Part shown: one piece after another, positions 1 through 10,203 of the stretch
Layout: the number at the start of each line of letters is the position of its first letter
How positions within the stretch are numbered: position 1 is the stretch's first letter
Origin: URHD0088 sp041488295
GTDB taxonomy: Bacteria > Pseudomonadota > Alphaproteobacteria > ATCC43930 > CGMCC-115725
Reading direction: 5' to 3'
Assembly (NCBI GenBank): GCA_041488295.1
Contig: JBGPOZ010000129.1
Coordinates: 1 to 13,364, forward strand
Length of the DNA stretch: 13,364 nucleotides
Made by a program: the position numbers and the translations under genes
The notes under the pieces: generated by a model
Seen by the model: the letters and a program-made list of their open reading frames with translations, nothing else
What the model was told of the DNA's origin: nothing
The model's database searches: none

Positions 1-73
1 GCTGCGCCGACGCGCCGACCACACCGAGGGACATGAGCGCCAGGATGATGGCGATCCGGAAGAGCAGCATCAT
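1..73 (-). CDS. N-terminus of a secreted or membrane protein, cut by the left edge
   Basis: Reading the minus strand from the ATG at 73-71 gives an open frame to the window edge, about 24 codons. It begins MMLLFRIAIILALMSLG and continues to an Ala-Ser-Ala-Gln stretch. This is a classic Sec signal peptide: a short start with one Arg, a long hydrophobic core, and an AxA-type cleavage site. The ATG overlaps the TGA of the deacetylase gene (ATGA), and a GAGG sits about 7 bases upstream, so the two genes are probably translationally coupled. The mature protein lies outside the window and its function cannot be called. The second ATG (70-68) is an alternative start one codon later. Confidence 0.6.
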   Translation of the reverse strand, partial: MMLLFRIAIILALMSLGVVGASAQ

Positions 74-1218
74 ACGGCCTCGTCGAGATCATCGGGAAAA
101 GCGCGCAGCCGCGCGCCATGGAGCCGCGCCAAGTCGCGCACCCTCTCGCCGATCGGTCCCGAGCGCGGCGGGTCGGCGAGCGTCGTGAACCAATGCTCGG
201 GCGGGTTCCGCCCGGCGCTGCGCGACCAGGTGAGGTGGCGCAGGATGTCTTCCGCCGCGGCGGGCAGGCGATCGGGGATCGCCTGGTCGGCGAGGAGCGC
301 CCAGTTGCCGGCCCAGCAACGCGCCACCGACCAGGGATTGTAGCCGCCGCCGCCCAGAACGAGGAGGCGCGGCGCCAGCTCCTTGACGGCGCCGAGCGCG
401 CGCCAGAGGCCGCCGTTCGACAGTGCGAGCCTGCTCAGCGGGTCCTCGAGGAGCGCATCGGCGCCGCATTGCGCGACGACGATTTCCGGTGCGACGGCGT
501 GACCGAGCGGAACCACCACCTCGTCGAGCAGCAGCGCCAGCTCGTCGTCGTGAAAGCCGGGCGGCACCGGCAGGTTGAAGACGTTGCCGCAGCCGCGCTC
601 GCAGGCCGCGCCGGTCCCGGGCCAACGTCCCTCCTCATGGATCGAGAGCACGACGACCCGCCGCTCCTCGGCGAAAGCATCCTGCACGCCGTCGCAATGA
701 TGCGCGTCGAAATCGACATAGAAGATCCGCCGCGCCCCGCCATCGAGGAGACGCAGGATGGTGAGCACCGGCTCGTTCACGTAGCAGAAGCCGGAAGCGC
801 GGTCGCGGCGGCCATGATGCGTGCCGCCGGCCGGATGGTAGACGCTCTGCGCGCGCCCGCCGAGCAGCATCTCGGCGGCGCGGAGACCGCCGCCGCACGC
901 CGTCGCCGGTCGCGAGAAGATTTCACGGAAGATCGGATTGCCGTTGCAGCCGATATTGTAGCGCCGCAGCTCCTCGGGCGAGAGGCGCTGCCGCGCTTCG
1001 GCGCGCTGCAAGGCCGCGATATAGTCGGGGTCATGAAATCGCGCGAGCTCGCCCGGTGTCGCCACGGGGCTTTCGACATAGCAGGCCGCGTCGAGCCAGC
1101 CGAGCGCGCGCACGAGGTCGATCACCGTCGAGACGCGCGGGATCGCCAATGGATGCTGCCGGCCATAGGAGGAAGCGCGATAGATATCGCTGCCGATGAA
1201 AAACGGGCCGGTGACCAT
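70..1218 (-). CDS. Histone deacetylase family (AcuC/HDAC-like) zinc amidohydrolase
   Basis: A 382-residue protein of the arginase/deacetylase fold. Enzymes of this family use one zinc ion to hydrolyse amide-linked acyl groups from acetyl-lysine or small acetylated amines. The active site looks complete: the His pair in GGTHHG (H134/H135) before RASGFCYVNE, zinc ligands in VDFDAHHCDGV (D171, H173) and QCGADAL (D254), and the transition-state Tyr in LGGGGYNPW (Y293). The length fits bacterial single-domain members. The frame stays open upstream to 1398, but I start at the ATG at 1218: the homologous sequence begins there, and the upstream 60 residues are translated through an inverted repeat. 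No strong ribosome site precedes 1218. It lies 205 bases downstream of the cytochrome c gene on the same strand. Its substrate (AcuC-type, acetylpolyamine or other) cannot be told from sequence; no acuA or acetyl-CoA synthetase is nearby. Confidence 0.9.
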   Translation of the reverse strand: MVTGPFFIGSDIYRASSYGRQHPLAIPRVSTVIDLVRALGWLDAACYVESPVATPGELARFHDPDYIAALQRAEARQRLSPEELRRYNIGCNGNPIFREIFSRPATACGGGLRAAEMLLGGRAQSVYHPAGGTHHGRRDRASGFCYVNEPVLTILRLLDGGARRIFYVDFDAHHCDGVQDAFAEERRVVVLSIHEEGRWPGTGAACERGCGNVFNLPVPPGFHDDELALLLDEVVVPLGHAVAPEIVVAQCGADALLEDPLSRLALSNGGLWRALGAVKELAPRLLVLGGGGYNPWSVARCWAGNWALLADQAIPDRLPAAAEDILRHLTWSRSAGRNPPEHWFTTLADPPRSGPIGERVRDLARLHGARLRAFPDDLDEAV

Positions 1219-1324
1219 CGGCGATGAGTTAATCCGCCCGCCCGCGCCGGTCAATCGCCGGTGCGGTTCCCCACGGGTCGAATATGAGAATCTCCGTATC
1301 GCGGCGAAGACGAGACGAGTTTGA

Positions 1325-1388
1325 ACCACCAAGACACCAAGGCGCCGGTGCTTGCTCGGTCCCTTGGTGTCCTTGGTGTCTTGGTGGT
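1325..1388. repeat. Perfect 18-bp inverted repeat, possible terminator or dispersed element
   Basis: ACCACCAAGACACCAAGG at 1325-1342 pairs exactly with CCTTGGTGTCTTGGTGGT at 1371-1388 across a 28-base loop. A second CCTTGGTGT at 1362-1370 lies directly next to the right arm. The repeat sits between the cytochrome c stop and the deacetylase start. In the minus-strand transcript it would form a strong hairpin, but no U-run follows, so a canonical intrinsic terminator is not supported. From memory, similar 'CACCAAGACACCAAGG' strings recur between genes in many bacterial genomes. It is also why a spurious N-terminal extension of the deacetylase stays open. Confidence 0.75.
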
Positions 1389-1423
1389 AGATCCACAAAG
1401 GCGCTTCGCGGCGGGGCGCAATG

Positions 1424-2323
1424 CTATCCCTTCTTCGGCGTCGACACCGGCGGCAGAGATTTGAGATAGGCTGCGATCGCCTTCAGATCCTCGTCGGTCA
1501 GCTTCCCCGTCCCCCTCACCACCTCGCCCATGCCCGAGCCGACGACATCGCCGGTGGGGGTGATGCCGTCCTTGAGGAGCGCCACGATGTCCTCGACGTT
1601 CCATTTGCCGATCCCGGTTTGCGGATCGGGGGTGATGTTGGGGGCCTTCTGCCCGTCGGGGCCCTCGGGATTGCCGGCAAAGGCCTGGCTCTGTTTCAGC
1701 CCGCCGAGAAGATTGCGCGGCGTGTGGCATTCCCCGCAATGCACGACGGCATTGGCGAGGTAGTTGCCGCGGTTCCATTGGGCGTCCTTGCCGGCGACCG
1801 GCTCGAGCGGCCCCTCATGGAAGAACATGAGCCGCCAGCCGAGCAGGGTGAAGCGCCAGCCGAACGGGAATTTGAGCTCATGCGGCTTGTTCGCCTGCGC
1901 GGACGGCTCCTGCGCCATCAGATAGGCATAGAGATCGGCGATATCGCCGTCGCTCATCCCGGTGAAGGAGGGGAATGGAAAGACCGGATAGAAGTAGGCG
2001 CCGCTCGCCATGGTGCCGTGGCGCAGCGCGCGCTGAAAATCGGCAAGGCTCCAATTGCCGATGCCGTGCTCTTTGTCGGGGGTGATATTGGGCGCATAGA
2101 AGGTGCCGAACGGCGTCGCGAGGGCCCGGCCGCCGGCGAGGCGCGCGCCCTTGTTCTTGGCGTCGGTGTGGCAGCCGACGCAATCGCCGGCGTCGAACAC
2201 GTATTGCCCGCGTTTTTGCGCGGCGTCATCGGTCGTCGCCGCGACCACCGGCGCCAGCCCTGCGATGATCGCGGCAAGCGTCCATGCGAGACGCCGAGGG
2301 AAGGCTCGTGCTGGGATGGTCAT
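1424..2323 (-). CDS. Diheme cytochrome c, periplasmic (dehydrogenase cytochrome-subunit type)
   Basis: A 299-residue protein with an N-terminal signal sequence: Arg pair at 10-11, hydrophobic stretch about 12-28, AxA-like end near 28. Two cytochrome c domains follow, with haem sites CVGCH (48-52) and CGECH (196-200). The halves are internally duplicated: each has an APNITPD...GIG-W block (about 77-91 and 227-241). Probable axial Met ligands are M123 (SFTGMSDGD) and M265 (GSGMGE). This architecture resembles cytochrome subunits of membrane alcohol/aldehyde dehydrogenases and of Mo-hydroxylase aldehyde or nicotinate dehydrogenases, though those often carry three haems. It should pass electrons in the periplasm to the respiratory chain. 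No dehydrogenase partner lies beside it on this strand. The start is the first ATG with a sensible signal peptide; no clear Shine-Dalgarno precedes it. Confidence 0.9.
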   Translation of the reverse strand: MTIPARAFPRRLAWTLAAIIAGLAPVVAATTDDAAQKRGQYVFDAGDCVGCHTDAKNKGARLAGGRALATPFGTFYAPNITPDKEHGIGNWSLADFQRALRHGTMASGAYFYPVFPFPSFTGMSDGDIADLYAYLMAQEPSAQANKPHELKFPFGWRFTLLGWRLMFFHEGPLEPVAGKDAQWNRGNYLANAVVHCGECHTPRNLLGGLKQSQAFAGNPEGPDGQKAPNITPDPQTGIGKWNVEDIVALLKDGITPTGDVVGSGMGEVVRGTGKLTDEDLKAIAAYLKSLPPVSTPKKG

Positions 2324-2608
2324 CGCGATCGTTTAGCTCATACCGAAGAATTCGCCCAGCCGTCAGTGCTCGAACCCGCGCGGCGCCCGACGAAGGGGCG
2401 CGGTTCGGCTCCGCCGCCGGCTAGGAGGGACCGTGAGCGGCGGAGCCGGCCGCAGTCTGCGTACAGCCTGCACCGCGCTAGACTGCGCCTCGCGCCCTCC
2501 TATTCCCGCCCGCCGCGTTTTTTCCCGTCCGCCACGGTTTCTCAATGATCGATTTCGCGCGGCGCCGCGCTCTGCTAGAGATCGCCTCGGAACGGCAGGA
2601 GCGAAGCC
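2324..2608. other. Divergent intergenic region
   Basis: These 285 bases separate the leftward cytochrome c gene from the rightward PLP enzyme gene, so promoters for both should lie here. I see no convincing -35/-10 pair, RNA gene or small gene. Frames that stay open across it are G+C-driven and run out of frame into the flanking genes. The only clear structure is the inverted repeat at 2406-2448. Confidence 0.6.
2406..2448. repeat. 12-bp inverted repeat in the divergent intergenic region
   Basis: CGGCTCCGCCGC (2406-2417) is exactly complementary to GCGGCGGAGCCG (2437-2448), with a 19-base loop. It could be a hairpin or an operator between the divergent promoters. At this G+C content a 12-bp match could also be chance. 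Confidence 0.45.
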
Positions 2609-3760
2609 ATGGGCACGACCAAGGACATTCACCCGGAAACATTGGCGGCGCAGGCCTTGGGGTGGATCGACGAGACGACCAAGGCGATCGTCCCGCCTGT
2701 GCATTTCTCGACGACCTTCCTGCGCGACCCCGACAATCAATACCGGACCGGGCGGGGCTACGCGCGACCGAAGAATCCGACCTTCGAGCAACCGGAGGCG
2801 CTGCTCGCGGCCTTGGAAGGCGGCGCCGGGTGCCTCACCTTCGCCTCCGGGATGGCCGCGGCGACGGCGATCTTTCTCGCGCTGCGGCCGGGCAACCACG
2901 TCGTCGCGCCGCAGATCATGTATTGGGCGCTGCGCAAATGGCTGAAGACCGACGCCAGCGAATGGGGCCTCGAGGTCGATTTCGTCGATGGCGCCAGCAT
3001 TGATGCGATCGCCGCCGCGATCCGGCCGGGCCGCACTAAGCTCGTCTGGATCGAAACCCCGGCCAACCCGACCTGGACGATCACCGACATCTCGGCCGCC
3101 GCGGCGATCGCCCACCGCGCCGGCGCGCACCTTGCCATCGACAGCACCGTGGCGACGCCGGTCCTGACGCGCCCGATCGCGCTCGGCGCCGACCTCGTCA
3201 TGCATTCGGCGACGAAGTACCTCAATGGCCATAGCGACGTCCTCGCCGGCGCGCTCGTCACGGCCCAAGCGGATGGGTTCTGGGAGCGCGTCACATCCGT
3301 GCGGGCGAACAACGGCGCCATCCTCGGCTCGCTCGAGGCGTGGCTCCTCCTGCGGGGTATGCGAACCTTGTTCCTGCGCGTCGAGCGGAGTTGCCGCTCG
3401 GCGCAACGCATCGCCGAGCATTTCGTCGGCCATCCGCGCGCCGTCGGCGTGCTCTATCCCGGCCTCCCCGACCATCCCGGCCATGCCATCGCCGCACAGC
3501 AGATGACGGGCGGCTTCGGTGGCATGCTGTCGCTTCGCGTTGCCGGCGGAGAAGCCGCGGCGATCGCCGCGGCGGCGCGGGTCAAGCTGTGGAAGCGCGC
3601 CACCTCCTTGGGCGGCGTCGAAAGCCTCGTCGAGCATCGCGCTTCGGTGGAAGGGCCGGGTACGCCCTGCCCGCCCGACCTCTTGCGCCTCTCGGTCGGC
3701 ATCGAAGATGCCGGGGATCTGATCGACGATCTCGACCAGGCGCTCGCCAGCGGCAATTGA
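2609..3760 (+). CDS. PLP-dependent Cys/Met metabolism enzyme (cystathionine beta-lyase/gamma-synthase family)
   Basis: A 383-residue fold-type I PLP enzyme of the trans-sulfuration family (usual length 380-400). Landmarks are in order: GYARPKNPT (Y51, R53; phosphate-binding residues donated by the neighbouring subunit), ASGMAA (79-84), substrate-side Tyr105, D178 in AIDST (pyridine nitrogen), the Schiff-base Lys K203 in HSATKYLNGHSD, and R360 in LRLSVGIED (substrate carboxylate). The usual YGGT after the active-site Tyr is replaced by MYWALRKW, a variant loop. Family members catalyse beta- or gamma-elimination or replacement at sulfur amino acids (MetC, MetB, MetZ, methionine gamma-lyase); sequence alone does not decide which. 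The start is supported by AGGAG at 2597-2601. It appears monocistronic, with 179 bases before the next gene. Confidence 0.88.
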   Translation: MGTTKDIHPETLAAQALGWIDETTKAIVPPVHFSTTFLRDPDNQYRTGRGYARPKNPTFEQPEALLAALEGGAGCLTFASGMAAATAIFLALRPGNHVVAPQIMYWALRKWLKTDASEWGLEVDFVDGASIDAIAAAIRPGRTKLVWIETPANPTWTITDISAAAAIAHRAGAHLAIDSTVATPVLTRPIALGADLVMHSATKYLNGHSDVLAGALVTAQADGFWERVTSVRANNGAILGSLEAWLLLRGMRTLFLRVERSCRSAQRIAEHFVGHPRAVGVLYPGLPDHPGHAIAAQQMTGGFGGMLSLRVAGGEAAAIAAAARVKLWKRATSLGGVESLVEHRASVEGPGTPCPPDLLRLSVGIEDAGDLIDDLDQALASGN

Positions 3761-3939
3761 GCGATTGGCCGGGTAATGCTTCGCCGGTGCCGACACGAAA
3801 ATGTGCTCGGATCACCGGAAATGTTATTTGATCTCCAGAAAACTTTCGCCTACCGGAGTGGCTCACAAGAATGACGATCGTGCGAGCGGTCGTCGCGTAC
3901 AAAGACAAGCAACGCTGATCGCCAATCCGAGCCGAAGCG

Positions 3940-5631
3940 ATGACGACAAACACCCGGAGCGGGGATGAACCCGCCGTGGATGGATCGACGACCGCGCGCA
4001 CCTTTTCGGGATTGAGCTACGATCGGCTGTCGGTCGTGCTGCTGCTGGCCGCCCTCGTTCTCGCGCTCTGCACCTTCCGCGACTATGGGATCACCTGGGA
4101 CGAGGATGTCCACTTCGCTTACGGCTATCAGGTGGTTCATTACTACGCGTCGCTCTTCGCCGATCGTCGCGCGCTCTCATGGGCACCGATGCTCTACTAC
4201 GGCGCCGCCTTCGATGCATCGACCGCCCTCCTCGCCCCGGTGTCGCCGCTCGGCGGCTATGAGACGCGGCATCTGCTCAACTTGCTGGTCGGGCTGCTGG
4301 GAGTCGTCGGCTGCTGGAAGCTGGCTCGGCACCTCGCCGGGCCGCGCGCCGGCTTTTGCGCGGCGCTGATTCTTCTGCTGATCCCGAATTACTACGGCCA
4401 CATGTTCAACAACCCGAAGGACATTCCCTTCGCGGCGGCGACGGTGTGGTCTCTCTATTATATCGCTCGACTGCTTTCGGCCCTGCCGCGTCCGCCGTTG
4501 CATTTGACGCTACGGCTTGGCCTTGCGATCGGCCTTGGCCTTGGCGTCCGGATCGGCGCGCTGCTGCTCCTCTGCTACCTCGGCCTCGTCCTTTGCATTT
4601 ATGTGGCCTGGCGCGCGGGGCGCCTCGGTGAGCCGAGGGCAAGGCTGCACGAGGCGGCCGGGATTGCGCTACGCATCGTGGCTCCGGTCGTCGGCCTTGC
4701 CTATCCGATCATGCTGCTGTGCTGGCCCTGGGCACAGATTGACCCGATCGGGAATCCGTTGCGCGCGCTTGCCGAGTTCAGCCAGCATCCGTTCCCCTAC
4801 AAGACGCTGTTCGATGGCCGATACTACCCGGCGCCGCAACTGCCCCCGCAGTACCTCCCGATCCACATCATCCTGCAGCTGCCGGAACTGGTGCTGGCTC
4901 TCCTGCTGTGCAGCATCCCGCTCGGTGCCGCCGCGCTGCTCCGGCGGCAAGTGGCGCCGACCCGGCTCATCGCCGGCGGCCTCGTCGGCTTCGCGATCGT
5001 CTTCCCGCCCGCCTATGCCATCGCGGTTCACGCAGTCCTGTTCGACGGGATGCGCCATTTCCTTTTCGTATTGCCGCCGATCGCATGTGTCGCGGGAATG
5101 ACGCTCGACGCCCTTCTCTCGCGGATCGGCCGCCCGCCGACGCGCCGGTTCGCGGGCATGGTCCTTGCAGCATATCTGGCGTTCCACGGCTTTCTGATGG
5201 TGCGCCTCCACCCCGATCAATACGTCTACTACAACGCTCTCATCGGCGGTGTCCCGGGCGCGGCCGGGCGCTTCAAGCTCGACTATTGGGCGAATTCCTA
5301 TGATGAAGCCGTGCACGGGCTCATCGCGCGGCTCAAGGCGCGGGACGGCGCCCGCTTCGCGCAGGTGACATATCACGTCGCCGTGTGCGGTCCGCCGGGC
5401 TCGGCGACCTATTACTTTCCCAACAACCTCGTTTACGAGAGCGATTGGCACAAGGCCGATTTCTACGTCGCCTTCACCAAGGATGAATGCAACCGCTCCG
5501 TCCCCGGGCGCGAGATCCTTCGCGTCGAGAGGCTGGGAACGCTGTTGTCGGCAGTACTCGACCTGCGCGATCGCACGCACACTCAGGCCGCGGCGGAAAG
5601 TCCCCTGGGGACTGCCGCGCAATCGCCTTGA
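3940..5631 (+). CDS. Multi-pass membrane glycosyltransferase, GT39/GT-C type
   Basis: A 563-residue integral membrane protein. The first membrane segment is about residues 31-46, followed by FRDYGITWDED, where W53-D54-E55-D56 matches the acidic first-loop motif that GT-C enzymes use for metal and lipid-phosphate sugar donors. NNPKDIPFA (157-165) is a second conserved-looking loop. Roughly ten further hydrophobic segments follow, then a soluble C-terminal region from about residue 430. GT39/ArnT-like enzymes move a sugar from a polyprenyl-phosphate carrier to lipid, protein or polysaccharide on the periplasmic side. No polysaccharide or lipid A gene is nearby to suggest an acceptor. The start is the first in-frame ATG and has only a weak ribosome site. 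The 179 bases upstream (3761-3939) are richer in A+T than the surroundings and may hold its promoter; I could not place one. Confidence 0.8.
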   Translation: MTTNTRSGDEPAVDGSTTARTFSGLSYDRLSVVLLLAALVLALCTFRDYGITWDEDVHFAYGYQVVHYYASLFADRRALSWAPMLYYGAAFDASTALLAPVSPLGGYETRHLLNLLVGLLGVVGCWKLARHLAGPRAGFCAALILLLIPNYYGHMFNNPKDIPFAAATVWSLYYIARLLSALPRPPLHLTLRLGLAIGLGLGVRIGALLLLCYLGLVLCIYVAWRAGRLGEPRARLHEAAGIALRIVAPVVGLAYPIMLLCWPWAQIDPIGNPLRALAEFSQHPFPYKTLFDGRYYPAPQLPPQYLPIHIILQLPELVLALLLCSIPLGAAALLRRQVAPTRLIAGGLVGFAIVFPPAYAIAVHAVLFDGMRHFLFVLPPIACVAGMTLDALLSRIGRPPTRRFAGMVLAAYLAFHGFLMVRLHPDQYVYYNALIGGVPGAAGRFKLDYWANSYDEAVHGLIARLKARDGARFAQVTYHVAVCGPPGSATYYFPNNLVYESDWHKADFYVAFTKDECNRSVPGREILRVERLGTLLSAVLDLRDRTHTQAAAESPLGTAAQSP

Positions 5632-5755
5632 TGAGAGGTCGGTAAATCGTCGCTGCACGGAAATCGCGGGGCCCCTCATCGTCGCCTTGGACCCCGCCGC
5701 CCTTGTCGTTGACCCCTTCGCCCGCTAGGTTCCTCGACATCGGAGGAATGCAACG

Positions 5756-6364
5756 ATGGACATGACGGGCGAATATAGAATTCCGGCACCGCGCCAGAAG
5801 GTTTGGGAGGCGCTCAACGATCCGGAGATCCTGCGTCAGTGCATCCCCGGCTGCGAGGAGATCGTGAAGCTCTCGGATGTCGAGTGGACGGCGAAGGTCA
5901 CCGCCAAGGTCGGGCCCGTCAAGGCGAAATTCGGCGGCAAGGTGACGTTGTCCGATCTCGATCCGCCGAACGGCTATACCATCACCGGCGAAGGCACCGG
6001 CGGCGCCGCCGGCTTCGCCAAGGGCGGCGCCGTGGTGAAGCTGACGGACGAGCCCGGCATCACCGTCCTCGCCTATACGGTGAAGGCCAATGTCGGCGGC
6101 AAGCTGGCGCAGATCGGCTCGCGCCTCATCGACGGCGCATCGCGCAAGATGGCCGATGAGTTCTTCTCCCGTTTCGCTGAGATCGTCGGCGGCGGCGCGG
6201 CCCCGGCAGCAGCGGAGGCAGCGCCCGCAGCGCCGGGAGAGGCAGCGATGCCGACCGCACCTCCGCCCCAACCCCAACCAGCGACGGCACGGCTATCGCC
6301 GGTCGTCTGGGTCATCGGCCTCGCCATCGTCATCGCCATCATTCTCGTGCTCTTCGCGCGCTGA
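5756..6364 (+). CDS. coxG: CoxG: SRPBCC-domain protein with C-terminal membrane anchor
   Basis: A 202-residue protein. Residues 1 to about 145 are a CoxG-type SRPBCC domain: it opens MDMTGEYRIPAP, has LRQCIPGCE early, then glycine-rich beta strands. An Ala/Pro-rich linker (about 147-180) leads to a single hydrophobic segment at the very end (about 183-201), so it should be tail-anchored with the domain in the cytoplasm. In Oligotropha carboxidovorans CoxG is reported to recruit CO dehydrogenase to the membrane, which fits this layout. The start is supported by GGAGGA at 5742-5747, eight bases upstream; the ATG at 5748 is out of frame. It opens the cox cluster and lies 145 bases before coxS. 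The 124 bases before it (5632-5755) probably hold the cluster promoter, but I see no clear one. Confidence 0.9.
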   Translation: MDMTGEYRIPAPRQKVWEALNDPEILRQCIPGCEEIVKLSDVEWTAKVTAKVGPVKAKFGGKVTLSDLDPPNGYTITGEGTGGAAGFAKGGAVVKLTDEPGITVLAYTVKANVGGKLAQIGSRLIDGASRKMADEFFSRFAEIVGGGAAPAAAEAAPAAPGEAAMPTAPPPQPQPATARLSPVVWVIGLAIVIAIILVLFAR

Positions 6365-6429
6365 TCTGCCACGGTGGCGAGTTCGGCTTGACCCGGGGGA
6401 AGCCACGCACGAAACTGGTTAAAATCAGT

Positions 6430-6477
6430 GACGCCCGGCGTCGCGCCGGAGATACCAAGGCCCGCAGATACCAAGGC
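6430..6477. repeat. Short palindrome and tandem repeat upstream of coxS
   Basis: GACGCCCGGCGTC (6430-6442) is a 13-base perfect palindrome around C6436. Next to it, AGATACCAAGGC occurs twice with a 16-base period (6450-6461 and 6466-6477). Both lie in the 145-base gap between coxG and coxS, ending 32 bases before the coxS start. Position and spacing suit a regulator site or leader structure, but no regulator is known from this sequence. The repeat unit differs at one base from AGACACCAAGGC in the left arm of the inverted repeat at 1325-1388, so it may be a remnant of the same dispersed family. Confidence 0.45.
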
Positions 6478-6509
6478 ATCGTAACGAGAGATCATCAGGG
6501 AGAAGCGAC

Positions 6510-9364
<2,855 letters not shown>

Positions 9365-9391
9365 ACGCGGCGAGATCAAGGGAGAAGACCC

Positions 9392-10186
9392 ATGTATGAT
9401 TTCCACTATCACAATCCTTCGAGCCTCGCCGATGCCGCGAAGGCCTTGAGCCAAGCCGAGGACGGCAAGCTGATGGCGGGCGGCATGACGCTGATCCCAA
9501 CCCTGAAGCAGCGCCTGGCGAAACCGTCGGACGTCATTGACCTCGGCAAGATCGCCGAATTGAAGGGCATCAAGCGCGAGGGCAACGCCATCGTCATCGG
9601 CGCCATGACGAGACATGCCGACGTCGCGCATTCCGACGTGGTGCGCGGGGCCATCCCGGCATTGGCCGACCTCGCCGACGGCATCGGCGACCCGCAAGTG
9701 CGCAATCGTGGCACGATCGGCGGCTCGATCGCCAACGCCGATCCCGCCGCCGACTACCCGGCGGCGGTGGTGGCGCTCGGCGCCACGATCAAAACCAACA
9801 AGCGCTCCATCGCCGCCGATGATTTCTTCAAGGGCCTCTTCGAGACGGCCTTGGAAGACGGCGAGATCGTCACGGCGGTGAGCTTCCCGCTGGCGGAGAA
9901 GGCGGCCTATTCGAAATTCCCGAACCCAGCCTCGCGCTATGCGATCGTCGGCGCTTTCGTCGCCAAGACGGGCGGCGGCGTCCGTGTTGCGATCACCGGC
10001 GCCGGCGGCTCGGTCTTCCGCGTCCCGGCGATGGAGCAGGCACTGGCGAAATCCTTCTCGGCCGACGCCATCAAGGACGTCAAGGTCAAGGCCGACGGGC
10101 TCAACTCCGACATCCACGCCAGCGCCGAGTACCGAGCGCATCTCGTCAATGTGATGGCGCGACGGGCGGTCGCCGCGGCGGGGTGA
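9392..10186 (+). CDS. coxM: CoxM: FAD-binding medium subunit of CO dehydrogenase-type molybdenum hydroxylase
   Basis: A 264-residue protein. It opens with YDFHYHNPSSLADA, the normal start of the subunit. The two FAD motifs are present: AGGMTLIP (29-36, in the place of AGGHS) and TIGGSIANADPAADYP (108-123). The C-terminal CO_deh_flav_C-type domain follows from about residue 150. It is slightly shorter than the O. carboxidovorans protein (about 288, from memory), mainly at the C-terminus. FAD receives electrons from the CoxS clusters and passes them to quinone or another carrier. The start has AGGGAG at 9379-9384; the ATG at 9396 is out of frame. It ends 154 bases before coxD, the largest gap in the cluster. 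Confidence 0.95.
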   Translation: MYDFHYHNPSSLADAAKALSQAEDGKLMAGGMTLIPTLKQRLAKPSDVIDLGKIAELKGIKREGNAIVIGAMTRHADVAHSDVVRGAIPALADLADGIGDPQVRNRGTIGGSIANADPAADYPAAVVALGATIKTNKRSIAADDFFKGLFETALEDGEIVTAVSFPLAEKAAYSKFPNPASRYAIVGAFVAKTGGGVRVAITGAGGSVFRVPAMEQALAKSFSADAIKDVKVKADGLNSDIHASAEYRAHLVNVMARRAVAAAG

Positions 10187-10203
10187 GGTCTTCGGCGGGC
10201 ATT

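Noticed and set aside
118..1227. Plus-strand open frame of 369 codons opposite the deacetylase
   Set aside because: Antisense shadow of a gene with a complete zinc site; low-complexity Arg/Ala/Glu composition and no domain.
1325..1388. Intrinsic transcription terminator for the cytochrome c gene
   Set aside because: The stem is strong, but the loop is long (28 bases) and no U-tract follows on the minus strand. It is kept as a repeat, with termination only a possibility.
1219..1398. 60-residue N-terminal extension of the deacetylase
   Set aside because: It is translated through the inverted repeat and has no family similarity; the deacetylase domain begins at the ATG at 1218.
1421..2548. Plus-strand open frame opposite the cytochrome c gene and into the intergenic region
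   Set aside because: Shadow of the diheme cytochrome; no motif, and it ends in non-coding sequence.
2433..2945. GTG-started frame with a nearby GGAGGGA in the divergent intergenic region
   Set aside because: The spacing from the purine run to the GTG is only about two bases, the protein is Arg/Pro/Ser-rich, and it runs out of frame through the PLP enzyme, which has its own good ribosome site.
6388..6425. Possible promoter (TTGACC at 6388 and TAAAAT at 6420) upstream of coxS
   Set aside because: The spacing of about 26 bases is far too long for a sigma-70-type promoter, and no better -10 is found at 16-18 bases.
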